From assembly GCA_030522415.1 (NCBI GenBank), contig CM060131.1, positions 9,567,203-9,631,202 of the forward strand: 64,000 nt of DNA, read 5' to 3'. Below the pieces are notes generated by a model that worked only from the letters and a program-made list of their open reading frames with translations, was not told where the DNA came from and made no database searches. This document shows positions 23,380 to 36,425 of the stretch, piece after piece. The stretch comes from Channallabes apus (Eukaryota; Chordata; Actinopteri; Siluriformes; Clariidae). Numbering within the stretch: position 1 is the stretch's first letter; every line of letters begins with the position of its first letter. The position numbers were made by a program, and so were the translations under genes.

Positions 23380-24573
23380 GATAGCACCTTTTGTCAGTGA
23401 GATTCTGTCCTGTTTATACAGGGCTTGGTCCCTATTTCTTGGCCTATGCAGCTGTTTTAATTCTGCTGTGTATTTGTTGGCATACCTGTCTTCACAAAAA
23501 CTGATGTAAGATGTCACTGTGTCAGTCAGTTCATCCAGGTTGCCAGGTGCAACTTAAAAAAATGCTCCAATCAGTGGGGTCGAAGTAGTCTTGCAATTTT
23601 CAGCTTTGTTTCTTTACTGTTTACTGTTTTGACCCAATGCTTTCCAGATGTACGTTATAAGATGAAGTAGTAAGTATAAAATGAACCATGCAAAGTATAA
23701 GATGAACCATGCAGTAATCAGAGTGCTCCCAAGCTGCCCAGGATACAGAACAATATGCATCTTTAAGAACTGTGTTGCAGTGGTCAATTGTTATTATCTC
23801 AGAAATTAGCATAATGTCTATATTCTGGTAGCTCATGTTTTTAATTTTGCTCTGTTGATTATGAAAAGTGAATCAAAATGTTTTGTTGTTGTTTTTTCAA
23901 ATCTGTACATTTGGTCAGCCAGATTTTGCAGTGCATCTTTAACACTAGCTTGAGGCAGGCTGTAAACTATGGTCAGGATCTTTCTTCAGCTGCTCCCATT
24001 AAGGGGTCACCACAGCAGGCCTGATCCACATATTCAGCTTGGTTTTACAGATTTGGTTCTGGATGCCCCCGTTGTGCAATTCTTCCACTCTTCCACAAAG
24101 GACTGGAACTAAGGATGCACTGTATCTAGTGACTAGGTTTGTGTACTGACTGGGAATCAAATCTGGGCCTTCATCATTGTACCTAAGAAGCCTACAGTAC
24201 CAATAAGCCCCCAGCGCCTCACCAGTGGCCAGGATGAAGAAGGAAAATTCTTGAGATTGCAGTTTATTAAAATGTTTCCAAGTTCAGATTGCAGTTTTAC
24301 CATTGTGACATCTGCGATTCTGCACTTTATTGATGTAGAAGTATTTCCACCACCCGCTACTTTTCCTGATATCTCTGTTATGCGATCTTCTTGATTTAAA
24401 CGGAAGCTGAAAAATACGTAATCCACTGCTGGGGACGGAATCAGCGAGCCAGGTTTCAGTGAAACAGAGGGCAATGGAACATGCAAAGTCTTTTTTGCCT
24501 CATGAAGGCAAATTCCGAATAAAAGCTGAAGTCTAAATAAAAGCTTCACTAGTGCATTGGCGCACATCCCCAA
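23380..24573 (-). pseudogene. L2/Rex1-like LINE endonuclease, decayed
   Basis: On the minus strand the 24573-24157 frame retains the opening of a LINE endonuclease (LPSVSLKPGSLIPSPAVDYV, then KVAGGGNTSTSIKCRIADVT), and the 23836-23621 frame retains its end (IDHCNTVLKDAYCSVSWAAW, then EHSDYCMVHL, the SDH-type active-site block). Stops and frameshifts separate them. Together with 22790-23035 they outline one minus-strand LINE of at least 1.8 kb. Confidence 0.6.
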
Positions 24574-24609
24574 TATTCCTTTCTGCAGTGAGCTGTACTT
24601 TTTCCATCT

Positions 24610-25540
24610 AAGATTTCCAAAATACCTGGTAAAAACTGTTTGGACAACTGCCTGAGGGTGCTGTAGTTCTCAATCATTAGTTTGGCACCTGTTACATTTG
24701 TGATTATATTATTTTGTCATGTGTCTTTTGCTTCAGTTACCACAATGACGTATCCACATTTAACAGTGTGTTTTATTCAGTTTCAGATGTGGTTATAAAG
24801 AGCGTCTGTCCTGTATATATGATAGAAAAAGTTTTTGGTGATACCACTGGGGGAAAAAATGCTTCCCCAAACTTTTTACAAGCACACAGGAATCTCTTTA
24901 TTTCTCTGCAGATGTTTACACACTGTGCCGGCTTGAAATGTGTCATGTCCACTTGTTGTACAGTGGAATTGTCTATATTTTTGTGCTGCTTTTACAGTAG
25001 ACATGAAGCAGAAATGTCAACTCAATGAGTTACATTACATTATTTATGCCCACCAGTTGACTGCTTTCTTGTCCACTAACTTGGTGAATTTCCCCTGGGA
25101 CTGGAACTCTACTTACCATACCTTGTTATCTACAAAGACTGCTGCTCCAGAAATGTAACAACTGCATCATAACGTTCACTACAACCTGCCATGTGTTTTT
25201 GTCTCATGCCTTTTGTAAAATGTATGGAGGTCTTACCTGTGATGATAGCATTTTCTGTTAACCCATCAGATATATCTACTACTTCCAGACTGAGAGAGAA
25301 AACGGTGATGTTACATTGTCCATGTTCATGTTGAGCTAGATAAAGGTCAAATTATTACCCTGGTACAAGCTAAGTGCACAACTTGATACCCCAAATAGTT
25401 GTCCCATGGACAGATTCTTCCACCTGAGCTGTGGATCTCTACATGTTAAGCTCTGATCTCATCATCTAACAAACCTCTGAGGGCTTCACAGAACAGCTGT
25501 ATTTATGCTGAGATTACTTTACACACAGGTGGAGACTATT
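24610..25540. other. Intergenic DNA with nothing certain
   Basis: The plus-strand frame at 24714-25028 has no recognised family. The stretch may still belong to the upstream part of the neighbouring LINE, but I cannot support it. Confidence 0.35.
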
Positions 25541-25832
25541 TACTAATTAGATGACTCCAGAGGACAATTGGTTCCACTGGATTTTAGTTAGAGGTAACAG
25601 AGTAAAGGGGGATAAATACCTGCCACATTTGTTATATTTGTATTTGTACTTTTTTTTTAAAGCATTTATCATTTTCCTTCCACTTCACAATTACGTGTAT
25701 TACATGTGCCACTTTGTGTTGGTCTATCACATAAAGTCCCAATAAAAATGCATGTGGAACATTTGTAATGTGACAAAATGTGGAAAAGTTCAATGGGTAT
25801 GAATACTTTTGCATGGCCAAGGAAGTAGGTAT
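25541..25832 (+). mobile_element. 3' end of a Tc1-like element
   Basis: GGGGGATAAATACCTGCCAC, ATTTTCCTTCCACTTCACAA, CCACTTTGTGTTGGTCTATC and GGGTATGAATACTTTTGCAT follow the known 3' untranslated part and terminal repeat of a widespread fish Tc1 lineage. The coding part is absent. Confidence 0.7.
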
Positions 25833-26087
25833 CTCATCGTCTACTTCTGCAGTCAAGAGACTGCTCTACTGTATGATATCCCAAGGGAATATATTTTTTT
25901 CTTAGTTCCTAAGGGGGTAATTGTAACCAAAAAAAAAGAAAGAAAGATAAAAGAAATGACGAACTGTTGATAAAAGTAGTACTATATAGGGTTATATGTA
26001 GGGTTATGTTTGTGTTTCCTTCTGGCTCTCCCTTTTAGTTATGCTGTCATAGTTAGTCCTGCCGGAGTCTCTGCTTACAGTCATCTC

Positions 26088-26795
26088 TCCTCTTCTTCTC
26101 TTCCTCCCCCTCTTTCTCTTCCCTCTTTCCCCCTGTCTCCCCCTTTCACTCTTTCTCTCTCTCTGTCGAGCTACACATGTCATTCCTGAGCTGCCAGTGA
26201 TCCAGACTCCCTCTGCCCTCCGGACCTGTCTGACCCATCCTGGTGCCCCGCTTCTGCTTGGTTCCGTCACATGGATGCCCTGTGTGTCTCTTTGGTATGT
26301 GTCTGGTGCCTGGGGATGATTCTCTCTACCTAGACGATGGTTCTTGCCTCGACTGGTGTTGGCAACTGTTTCTCTGAGGACTTGACAGTCCGATAGTTCA
26401 GGACTGGAATTTCCTACAAGTCTATCTGAGTCTCCAATAACTACATGGACTCCATATTTACATGAACGAACATCAACTGTTATAGCTGACCTGCCTGCCA
26501 CCTAACACACAATATAAATGCAGATAATTTCATGCAGATAATTTTTCACCCAGATGAGGATGGGTTCCCTGTTGAATCTGGTTCCTCTCAAGGTTTCTTC
26601 CTATCACCATCTCAGGGAGTTTTTCCTTGCCACTCACTGTCGCCCTCGGCTTGCTCACCAGGGACAAACTGACCATTTTGATTCATACACATTCACATTC
26701 CATACAAACTTAAATAATTCTTTTGATTGTGTAAAGCTGCTTTGAGGCAATGTCAATTGCTAAAAGCGCTATACAAATAAAATTGAATTGAATTA
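26088..26795 (+). repeat. Dispersed repeat, about 0.7 kb, long copy
   Basis: The copy shares with 51020-51515 the phrases GAGCTACACATGTC, TGAGCTGCCAGTGATCCAG, GGACCTGTCTGA, GGATGGGTTCCCTGTTGA and TCTCAAGGTTTCTTCC. It ends AGCGCTATACAAATAAAATT followed by a GAATTGAATT tail. The tail suggests LINE-driven mobilisation. No open frame is conserved, so it looks non-autonomous. Confidence 0.65.
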
Positions 26796-26799
26796 TACT

Positions 26800-27060
26800 C
26801 TCAGCTCAGATTTAGGGAAATGCGCAAAAACTTATAGGGTGGTGCTTCATATTGCAGATAGACAATGAACCAAAACATACAGAGAAAGCTAACTAAGGAA
26901 AGCAAATGGCTCTCATCCCAGTAGAGTATCACTTTCTAAAATCAAGACTGAAGGCAAAAAAAAAAAAACACAAACTAGAAGCAGTTGAAGGCAGCTGCAG
27001 TAAAGGGTTAGCAAAACATATCATGGAAGGAAATTCAATATTTGTTCAGAATTTACAATG
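26800..27060 (+). mobile_element. Decayed Tc1/mariner transposase fragment
   Basis: The plus strand reads LQIDNEPKHTEKAN at about 26855, matching the second catalytic Asp block (DNxPKHT), and further on LKAAAVKG from about 26979, like the C-terminal end of Tc1 transposases. Stops interrupt it. Confidence 0.6.
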
Positions 27061-30000
27061 TTTCATTTTAAATTAAATGTGGTGGTGTACCTAGACTATA
27101 TGGCAAAACCTCGTAGTAAGTTATGAAATATTTTTTGTAATATATGAATACAACTTACCTCTTAGCAGAAAGCTAAGGAGACTTTTAAGCCTAGAACAAA
27201 GCTTTGGGAAAATAATATATATTTAAAAGAAAACCATACATTTAAAAGTTTGTATGTATGTATTGCAAAAAACTTTTAAAGAAGTTTAACCCAGAATTCA
27301 AAGCATTTTTCATCAACAGAAAGCCATTGGGAATTACTGAATACTAACATAAGATGTTCTTAAATGCTGAAACAGCTTTGAATGTTCAGGGTGTCCCAAA
27401 AGCCACTATACATAGGGGAAATTAACACTTCTTTTTTTTTTCTTTTCTTTTTTTTTTTTTTACTAAGAATGTCTTCATTTCTTTTTCATTTTCTGTTTAT
27501 ATCCATAGATTTTCTTTTTCGTAAAACCTTTAAGAATGTCTCTGGAGGCATGTGAAGGCCATGCTGTTCTAGGAAAAGGTTTATTTAAAGGAATGCATTC
27601 AAAGTGAAATAAGATATATAACATCAGATGCATTAAGTCCATCATGAGTGGGAGAGACGTCTGCGTGTGTTTACATAAAAATAGTATTCATGTAGAGGTT
27701 ATACTGTATAAATAAAGTTACATTTCAGCTATGAATGAAGATGTTCGGTATACCCTTTTTTCTAGTTGCAAACAAATCACAGGTTCATATTAATGTGCTC
27801 CTTTTAATATGGTTGAATTGTTTTGTTTATAGCAACATAAGTTATAACCAGAACTAGCATGTACTGTATCATGACGTTACAAAGCATTAACGTAAAAAAA
27901 AAAGGGGCGGGATGACAAACTGTTAGCTTTGTCTAATTACTGTGGTATGTAACAGGAACAAACTATAGTAACCCCATTGTCAATTACTTTATGGTAACAC
28001 TGTGCACTACTGTGGTTAATTAATTACTTAAAAGACTTTCATACTTTTACATTTACTGTACATTTAGGCAAGAGTGACTTACAAAAATGCTTTAAAGTTT
28101 CAGTCATTATAAATCCTTATGCTGGTTACTAGGTTACTAGTTACATTCATAACTTTACTCTAATACTATGTTTAAAATCAGAGGAACTTTGGAACATTTA
28201 TCATGCTCGGAGTGCAAATGGAACCCCAGAGGGAGCATGGAGAGTCTTTGTAAAAGTGCTGGGAGTGAGTCTACACTGTCACTCTGCCACAAAGACTTCA
28301 ACTCCTCCAAGAATTCATGTCATTTAGAGCCATACTGCTAGCATACACACTCCTAGAGACACTGTCTCTATCTCTCACCCACACAGCACAGCTGTGCTGA
28401 CAATGTTAAAAATAACATTTTCATAATCCTCCAGTACAGGAACAACAGCAGAAATGACAAAATATGTCACACTGGCATGACATTTGAAAGTAAATACAGT
28501 CAATATGATGTACAAAAAAATGATTAAAATTCAGTGCAGAATAGAATTCAGGATGAAAATCTGTGTTTACTAAATAGAACACTTGTTTCAAACCATCAAC
28601 TGGAAGTCTCCAAAAATGGAGCAACATTCTGAAAGTATACTAATTGACTAAAGGCATGGCATCTGTCTTCTACCAAATCTTGCATTCACATTTGTTCATT
28701 TGGCAACTTTATGAAAAAGAAACTTACCCATGAAAAAGAATCCAATCTTAGCACAAAGCTATTAAAGACGATGACTGTGAAACCAACAAAAATAAGTTTC
28801 CATCAATTCACCCATAAAGATGAGATTATGCCAGAGTCAAGATGAGGGCTATGACCCTACGTTCACACTGCCAAGCAACACATTACTAAAGATTTATCTG
28901 CTGGGTAAGACCACTATTGTTCCTCTAAAATGTTATGCTCGGTGGGGAGTTCAATGTTTGGAATATTTTTAGGCAGTCAGACGGCCTGTTTGACACTTTT
29001 CCCCTCAACTTTGTCCTGAACTTGTTTTGATAGCTCCATTGTCTTCATGACACTTCATGACACAGGTCCTTTAATTGCACACTGAGTGACTTCTTTCAAT
29101 TAATTATGATGGCAAATGATCATTTACAATTATCCCAACAACCAATTAAATAAGCAAAATGTTGAAAAGTTATAGGAACATTAATATTTCTGCAAGGCAC
29201 TGTACATATAAAATTACTAGTTGCATTTTGTCATTACTAATTTAAACTAAACATTGTAGTACAGATAAACAAATTGTGTATGCATAGAAAATCTGACCAT
29301 CGTATTCATGAACTGCACAGCTTCTATAGCAGTCCCTGTCTCGTGCCTTATAGTACCTTATCCAATCACATGCATTTATGCCATTTATTTAACTCAAGAC
29401 AGTTTGTTGGACAACAGAATAGCTATAAGAGTGCAAGAGAAATGTGCAAGAAAAGTCTCATAAAGGGAATTAGTTTTGAAAAAAAAAAACTAAATCATTT
29501 TTTAGGCACTTTTTCACTATATTTACCATCTCTTATTAGCTAACTGATGGAATAGTTTGTTTGTAGATGGAGAGGTTTATTTTGTTTATTTATTTCTCCT
29601 TGTGCATACTGTATATCTATCTCTATGTACTTATATATTTATCTATCGATTTTTATATCTACACATCTGTACATCATTCTGCCACTTATATTGAAGCATA
29701 TTGGCATTATAATACATTGCCGTGATCGCCAGAAATCCCAATTGAAAAGTGGGACATAACGAGACATTGTGAATGCAGCAGCTTACAATCCAGCTTCAAA
29801 TTCACAATCTGTGTATCTCATGTCTATTGTACAGAAAGAAATTATGTTTCTCTTGAGTGTGGCTTGCTTGAGAAACAGGGCATAATTTTATATACGTGGG
29901 ACATACAAAAAGTTTTAGTCGAATATGCTTACATTAACGGTTCTATAAGGAATTATACCACAGAAAGTTTCATGTAGAACCTCCCAAGAACCGTTTTACA

Positions 30001-30806
30001 ACCTTATTATTCTACTTATGTATTCGCTGCCTCTAAAGCACAATAGCGACTAGTAATAAAGAGGAGTTAGATACAGTGATAGGAAAAATACAGAATGATG
30101 AACAATACTTCACAATGGGGATTAAAAGGGTTGTCTTTAGTTCAGTGGTTTTCACACCTACTGGTAATGGGTAAATTTTTTTTCTCATCTCATTTCCATA
30201 AATTTAACAACTGCATCATCTGTCCAATCCAATTTACATAGCCATTTGTTACACTCATGATGAAAATGAATAACTACTGGTGTTCTATCATTTTTCCTAC
30301 TGTGTCAGAATTTACTTCCGGTAGCAAAAATGTATAGTTATATAAGTCTGTGCTACTTTATCACCATTTCCTGCATATAGTTTAGAATGGTGGTAGCACT
30401 GCAAAAATATTACAATATGGATTTTACCAGAGGTAGCATTTTCTGACATACTGGTCGCACCTTGTGCTAGAGTAAGTTGGTTTTATTGTTACCAGAATAT
30501 ACTACTGTATATACTCATGGTAGTGGTTGCACTTTTTGACACATTTTTTCATTCTCCATCAATTCAGAAGTCCAAATTAACCATGCAAGTGAAATACAAT
30601 GTAAAATAAAACAATAATAATAATATATATTTTTTAAACGCAATACCCACAAGTTGGTGGAAGAAATGGCAGTGATTTATGGGCACTAAAGTGGCGAAAC
30701 ATGACACATTTTTAATATGCGCAAGCGTACTAAGCATGGGTAAGGCAAAATTGTCCCAGACAGTACACATACGTCTAGCCGACATCAGTCTCCTATTTAG
30801 AATATG
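27061..30806. other. Long A+T-rich intergenic stretch
   Basis: Nothing coding is supported. At 27389 a CAGGGTGTCCCAAAAGCCAC block resembles one end of a mariner element without a partner. At about 29155-29212 a GTTGAAAAGTTATAGGAACA and TGCAAGGCACTGTA pair looks like an old Tc1 terminus. 28080-28140 resembles an old SINE tail. Confidence 0.4.
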
Positions 30807-32399
30807 TACAAACCGGATTCCAAAAAAGTTGGGACACTAAACAAATTGTGAATAAAAACTGAATGCAATGGTGTGGAGATGGCAAATGTCAATATTTTAT
30901 TCAGAATAGAACATAGATGACAGATCAAAAGTTTAATAAAAGAAAATGTATCATTTTAAAGGAAAAATATGTTGATTCCAAATTTCACGGTGTCAACAAA
31001 TTCCAAAAAAGTTGGGACAAGTAGCAATAAGAGGCTGGAAAAAGTAAATTTGAGCATAACGAAGAGCTGGAAGACCAATTAACAGTAATTAGGTTAATTG
31101 GCAACATGATTGGGTATGAAAAGAGCTTCTCAGAGTGGCAGTGTCTCTCAGAAGCCAAGATGGGTAGAGGATCACCAATTCCCACAATGTTGCGCAGAAA
31201 GATAGTGGAGCAATATCAGAAAGGTGTTACCCAGCGAAAAATTCAATCATTAATCATTAAATTCATCATCAACTGTGCATAATATCATCCGAAGATTCAG
31301 AGAATCTGGAACAATCTCTGTGCGTAAGGGTCAAGGGCGTAAAACCATACTGGATGCCCGTGATCTCCGGGCCCTTAAACGACACTGCACCACAAACAGG
31401 AATGCTACTGTAAAGGAAATCACAGAATGGGCTCAGGAATACTTCCAGAAACCATTGTCAGTGAACACAATCCACCGTGCCATCCGCCGTTGCCAGCTGA
31501 AACTCTACAGTGCAAAGAAGAAGCCATTTCTAAGCAAGATCCACAAGCACAGGCGTTTTCATTGGGCCAGGGATCATTTAAAATGGAGTGTGGCAAAATG
31601 GAAGACTGTTCTGTGGTCAGACGAGTCACGATTCGAAGTTCTTGTTGGAAATGTGGGACGCCATGTCATCCGGACCAAAGAGGACAAGGACAACCCAAGT
31701 TGTTATCAAGTTCAGAAGCCTGCATCTCTGATGGTATGGGGTTGCATGAGTGCGTGTGGCATGGGCAGCTTGCATGTCTGGAAAGGCACCATCAATGCAG
31801 AAAAATATATTCAGGTTCTAGAACAACATATGATCCCGTTCAGACGTCATCTCTTTCAGGGAAGACCCTGCATTTTTCAACAAGATAATGCCAGACCACA
31901 TTCTGCATCAATCACAACATCATGGCTGCGTAGGAGAAGGATCCGGGTACTGAAATGGCCAGTCTGCAGTCCAGATCTTTCCCCTATAGAGAACATTTGG
32001 CGCATCATAAAGAGGAAGGTGCGACAAAGAAGGCCCAAGACGATTGAACAGTTAGAGGCCTGTATTAGACAAGAATGGGAGAGCATTCCTATTTCTAAAC
32101 TTGAGAAACTGGTCTCCTCGGTCCCCAGACATCTGTTGAGTGTTGTAAGAAGAAGGGGAGATGCCACACAGTGGTGAAAATGGCCTTGTCCCAACTTTTT
32201 TGGCATTTGTTGACACCATGAAATTTGGAATCAACATATTTTTCCTTTAAGATGACACATTTTCGCGGATTAAACATTTGATCTGTCATCTATGTTCTAT
32301 TCTGAATAAAATATTGACATTTGCCATCTCCACATCATTGCATTCAGTTTTTATTAACAATTTGTTTAGTGTCCCAACTTTTTTGGAATCCGGTTTGTA
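30807..32399 (+). mobile_element. Nearly complete Tc1 element with long inverted repeats
   Basis: Inverted repeats of about 210 bases (30809-31022 and 32184-32397) flank a plus-strand transposase and are themselves flanked by TA on both sides, the usual Tc1 target duplication. Each arm carries outer and inner copies of the CAAAAAAGTTGGGACA motif, i.e. the IR/DR arrangement. Total length is about 1.59 kb, the normal size for the family. Confidence 0.93.
31160..32177 (+). pseudogene. Tc1 transposase, catalytic part open, N-terminus frameshifted
   Basis: The main frame 31275-32177 is open for 300 codons and carries the DDE/D triad D116 (WSDESRF), D204 (QQDNARPH) and E239 (SPIEN), with 34 residues between the last two. 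The frame's first codon is GTG in mid-protein (VHNIIRRF). The expected N-terminus starts at ATG 31160 in another frame (MGRGSPIP, RRKIVEQYQKG) and runs out at a stop at about 31281. The shift lies within a short ATTAATCATTAAATT duplication around 31245-31265, so the copy is probably inactive. Confidence 0.88.
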
Positions 32400-32499
32400 A
32401 CATTGTCTGATGCATAGTGCTCTATTATCCCAACTTATCAAATGTCTCAGCTAGGTCGCCTTTACGTTGGCCCACCATACCCATCCCTATCAATTCCCA

Positions 32500-32590
32500 A
32501 TCCATCACAGGGCACACACACTCATACGCTCATTCACACACTACGGGCGATCAGCCTAACCTGCATGTCTTTGGATTGTGAGAGGATCAG
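32500..32590 (-). repeat. SINE fragment
   Basis: Contains CACAGGGCACACACACTCAT, ACACTACGGGCGAT and CTGCATGTCTTTGGATTGTG, complementary to the body of the SINE at 19765. Confidence 0.7.
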
Positions 32591-32764
32591 GGTGCATCAT
32601 TTTTCAATTAGCTCTCAATGCTACATCTTGCTAATTTATTTATTTATTTAGCATTTTGGTCCATCCACATGCCATTCGGTATATTGGGTGATGAGTACTT
32701 CCCACCCTGGAGATATATCCATCATTTCTGTGATTAAGGAGTCAGGTTGCCAGCTTGATGCCCG

Positions 32765-32978
32765 ATTGTCATTTACACACTATGTGCAATTTGGGAACGC
32801 CAATTACCCTGACCTGAATGTCTTTGGACTGTGGGAGGAAACCAGAGTACCAGGAGAAAACCCACCAAGCATGGGGAAAACCTGTAAACTCCATGCACGA
32901 CCCGAGGCGGGAATTGAATGTCAACCCTGGAGGTACAGTACAAGGTGACAGTGCTAACCACTAAGCCACTGGGCCACT
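32765..32978 (-). repeat. SINE copy, head and body
   Basis: On the minus strand this is the tRNA-like head (GTGGCTTAGTGGTTAGCACT complement at 32951-32970) and body. The internal B box is mutated. Confidence 0.8.
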
Positions 32979-33387
32979 ATGTAAATCTTGCTGATATAAT
33001 TTATTGAGTCGACATTGGCACGCACTCGTAGAACTCCAGCAGTTTTGTCACATCATCTTGCTGCCACTATGAACTCATTTGCACTTAATAAATGTACAGT
33101 CACTAATCACTAGTTAGTCAAACTGCGAATAAAATCTTGTTGAAATAAAATCTAATGTGTGATCAGACAGATTGAAGAGAGCATACATATTCTTTTCCAT
33201 AAAATTCAATTTCTCATCTAATTTCTAATTACCAGATAGAATTTAAAAAGCAATTACATTATGATAATATAATCATATTGGCAACAAGAAACAGCAACCT
33301 GTCTTCAGTGCTCATTTCGGGTAAGAGTGCCATGATTTTATTTACGGCTTTGAATGTTTGTACTAAAAGAAACTGTGTTAATGTATC

Positions 33388-33622
33388 TGCTCCGGGCACT
33401 CCTATTTCCTCCCACAATCAAAAGACATGCAGAGTAGGCTAATTGGTGTTTCCAAATTGCCCACTGTGTGTGTGATTGTATAAGTGTGTGTGTTTGTGTC
33501 CTGCGATTGATTGGCACCCTGTCCAGAGTGCATGCTGTCCATGCAGTCCCCTGGTATAGACTTTAAGTTTTCTGTGACCCTGCACAGGATAATCATAAAT
33601 TATGATTGTGAATGGGTGGATA
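33388..33622 (+). repeat. SINE copy, body and tail
   Basis: From CTCCGGGCACTCCTATTTCC to the tail region; the tRNA-like head is missing. Confidence 0.75.
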
Positions 33623-36285
33623 AGTGCGAGAGTTCAATCAGCTTTAAATTCTTCAATGCAGTTGCAATGGAGTGACAAGGAAGATAATGCAATTGGTTAT
33701 TAATCAAAGATGACAGCAAACAACAACCAAACCTTCTCGATATGATCCCAAATTCCAACAGAACATTTTGGTGCATGCTTGTTCAGTCAGGTATTTTGTA
33801 TTTAGTTTCAAAAATCAGAAAACAATATCTATCAAGAACCAAATGCACACTTTTAAAAACATTAGGTTTTATTCAGCAATGCTTTCTAGTTCTGTTATAA
33901 CCAACAATATATCTGCATCAATGTCAATCTCAATGTCAAGCTCACATCGTTTATATCGAACCACACTGCCAACAGAGCACTGATGTCTTTGGCATAGATA
34001 CAGATGTCCATTATTGAGATTGTCCCTTTTTCGCTGTAGATAAGAACTTGGAATTCAGAACATGGATCCATTCATTTACCTGACACTAAAAAGAAAATGT
34101 ATGATTTCGCAAACAGTTTGATGAAGTGTGCAGCTAATTTTATTAATTCCACAGGTGTTGTATGAATAAGCTTTAGGAAAGCTTGACGTGTGTGCAGATT
34201 CCTAAACATGTTGGACGTTGTTATCTGTCATCCCGGCAAATTAAATTTGCACAGAGCATTTATCTGCAGCTAGCAGGACCCCACTCTTAGCCAGATCAAA
34301 AGGCTGGTGTGCCAATTCTCCCATAATGCCTCATTTCACACTGTCAAATCAAAATAAGCTATTTGATAAACACAGTGGAGGTTTTAATTATAGTAATGAT
34401 CTCATCACAGACATCAACCAGTTTTGTACGAAGTGCAGCTGGATCCAGCAGCAGATGAAAATGGTTCCTCTTTCTCAGAAGGTTCTTACCCCAGAAATAA
34501 ATAAATGAATTGGTTTAGTTATGTAAGAGCAGGTGAATGCATTATTCAGTTTGATCAGATAATAATATAGATAAGGACAGTTACTGTAGGTTACTGTTTT
34601 TACAGGACGTCTGGTGAAGACTAGAGGTGTGTACTGGGCCTAGGATCACAATCCTAAGCAAGACAAAGCAAGACAAAAAAGGCAGGATGTCCTCAGTAAC
34701 CTCCTGGTCCTGGGCTAGTCATATTAGGCTTGTAGTTTGTGTATCATTTACAGAATTCATTACAAACGAACAAACAAATACGGTGATGTAGTTGAGGAAA
34801 GTTTCAGAATTCACATATAATTCTGATAGTGTTGACCGGTACAAATAATTATTCCAGTAAATACAGATATTAGTAGTGTTAGATACAGTATGGTACACCC
34901 TTAATTTTTTTTTTGTGCTATGCTTTAGCGTATGTTTCTAAAAACATAATATACAGTGTACAGTACATGCATCAGGGTTTAGAGGCGGTGAATCAACAGT
35001 GTGGTCATAAATTTAACAAATCCATAAAAATATTCAGTCAGTTTTTTAGTTCTTTGTTTGTTTTTAACACTACACGGTAATAATGAGAATCTTTAAAGGT
35101 CCTTTTGTTTGCATGTCTAAGTCATATTTACTTGACTAAAATGTACAGTAGTCACATTTTTTTAGTCTCAAATCAAACACTGGAGAATTCAATGTATTTC
35201 TCTGTTTTTCCCCCAAAGCTACAGTATTTTCATATATGAGGTCACATTAGGGAAAAAAATCTAATTGACTTGGTGATTCAAAAGTGACCAAAAAAACAGG
35301 GATTGTCTTTTTCAACTTTTCTTGTTTGTACACTGGAGAGCCATCTAAATGTCTATAAATGATTAAAAAGCAAATTCTGCATAATAGGTCCCCTTTAATG
35401 AATATAGCAAAGAGAAATTGACAGCCTCAGTATATGTGACCTTCATGTGAAGCAGTTAATTAAATCTTTGTCGGTTAATGTTCCTTTGGGATGGCACACA
35501 TCATTTCCTTCCTGGTAACTGACTGTTTTCTGTGAACACTTTAGGCTGACAAAGCTGAAAGAAAAAAATGATAGAGTTAACACCTCACTAGCACCTCACT
35601 TCAGTTCTTCAGCACTTATCAGGAGTAAGATGTGAGGCTGACTTAATTTGCATACTTGTAGTAACATCAGTCTGAGTGAACAAGATAGGATGGTAAATTT
35701 TCTCTTGTCATCTTGTCATATCTCTCTCTCACTCTCTCTCTCTCTCTCTCACTCTCTCTCTCTCGCTCTCTCTCTCACACAGAGACACACTATATACATA
35801 GTGATCACCTTCTAATTTCACATTTCCCTTAGGTTTTTCCTTATTCCTCTCCCCTATTTCATAAAGTGCATACTTTTTAACATTTTTTTTTTTTTTTTAC
35901 TAATGTCCTTGTACAGTAGATCTTGAGACCCAAGGTTCCTGGACAATTTGAGCACCAAATGAGTTTACTATATATAGTCGATAGCCTCCTCAAATATTTC
36001 TGTCCTCTATATATAGAGTATACTGTATGTACTGTACATCTGCTTGAGTCTTTTTTTTGCACTTGTCCCTCTCCTTCTCGTAGTATGAAAAGTCCAACAT
36101 AAATATCCTAAAGATATTGCATGTCATTGAAAACTATTTTTGCTTAGGACTCACACTTTCACATGATTACTGTATAGTTGTACTTAAGAACTGCTGCTGT
36201 ATTTAGAAAACTGCCCTGTGCTCATTTGGAGACTTACCCACAATACGTTCACACAGAAAACAAAAATGCTTATTTAAATATATAC
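33623..36285. other. Intergenic DNA with nothing recognised
   Basis: A pyrimidine microsatellite (CT)n with interruptions lies at 35722-35776. ACAGTA/TACTGT words are frequent. No gene is supported. Confidence 0.4.
35722..35776. repeat. (CT)n microsatellite, interrupted
   Basis: Mostly CT units with a few CA or CG interruptions. Confidence 0.95.
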
Positions 36286-36382
36286 TAACATTCATTCATT
36301 CATTCATGGCCCTGGAGCCCATCCCAGGAGACTCAGGGCACGAGGCAGGGTACACCCTGGACAGGGGGCCAATCCATCGCAG

Positions 36383-36424
<42 letters not shown>
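36286..36424 (-). repeat. SINE 3' part with expanded (CA)n
   Basis: The (ATTC)n tail complement at 36290-36306 is followed by GGAGCCCATCCCAGGAGACT and GGACAGGGGGCCAATCCATC. The normal variable GT-rich stretch of the SINE has grown to about 20 CA units at 36385-36424, after which the copy stops. Confidence 0.85.

Positions 36425-36425
<1 letters not shown>

Noticed and set aside
24157..24573. 138-codon minus-strand frame as a host gene
   Set aside because: Its residues follow the start of a LINE endonuclease and adjoining frames continue the same LINE.
26004..26501. 165-codon minus-strand frame rich in Arg/Glu
   Set aside because: It is the antisense of a dispersed repeat with a (CT)-rich stretch that is also present at 51016.
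27389..27428. Mariner terminal repeat CAGGGTGTCCCAAAAG as evidence for a complete element
   Set aside because: No inverted partner was found in the following 2 kb.
32184..32397. CRISPR-like or regulatory repeat, because of repeated CAAAAAAGTTGGGACA motifs
   Set aside because: The motifs are the inner and outer direct repeats within the inverted arms of the Tc1 element.
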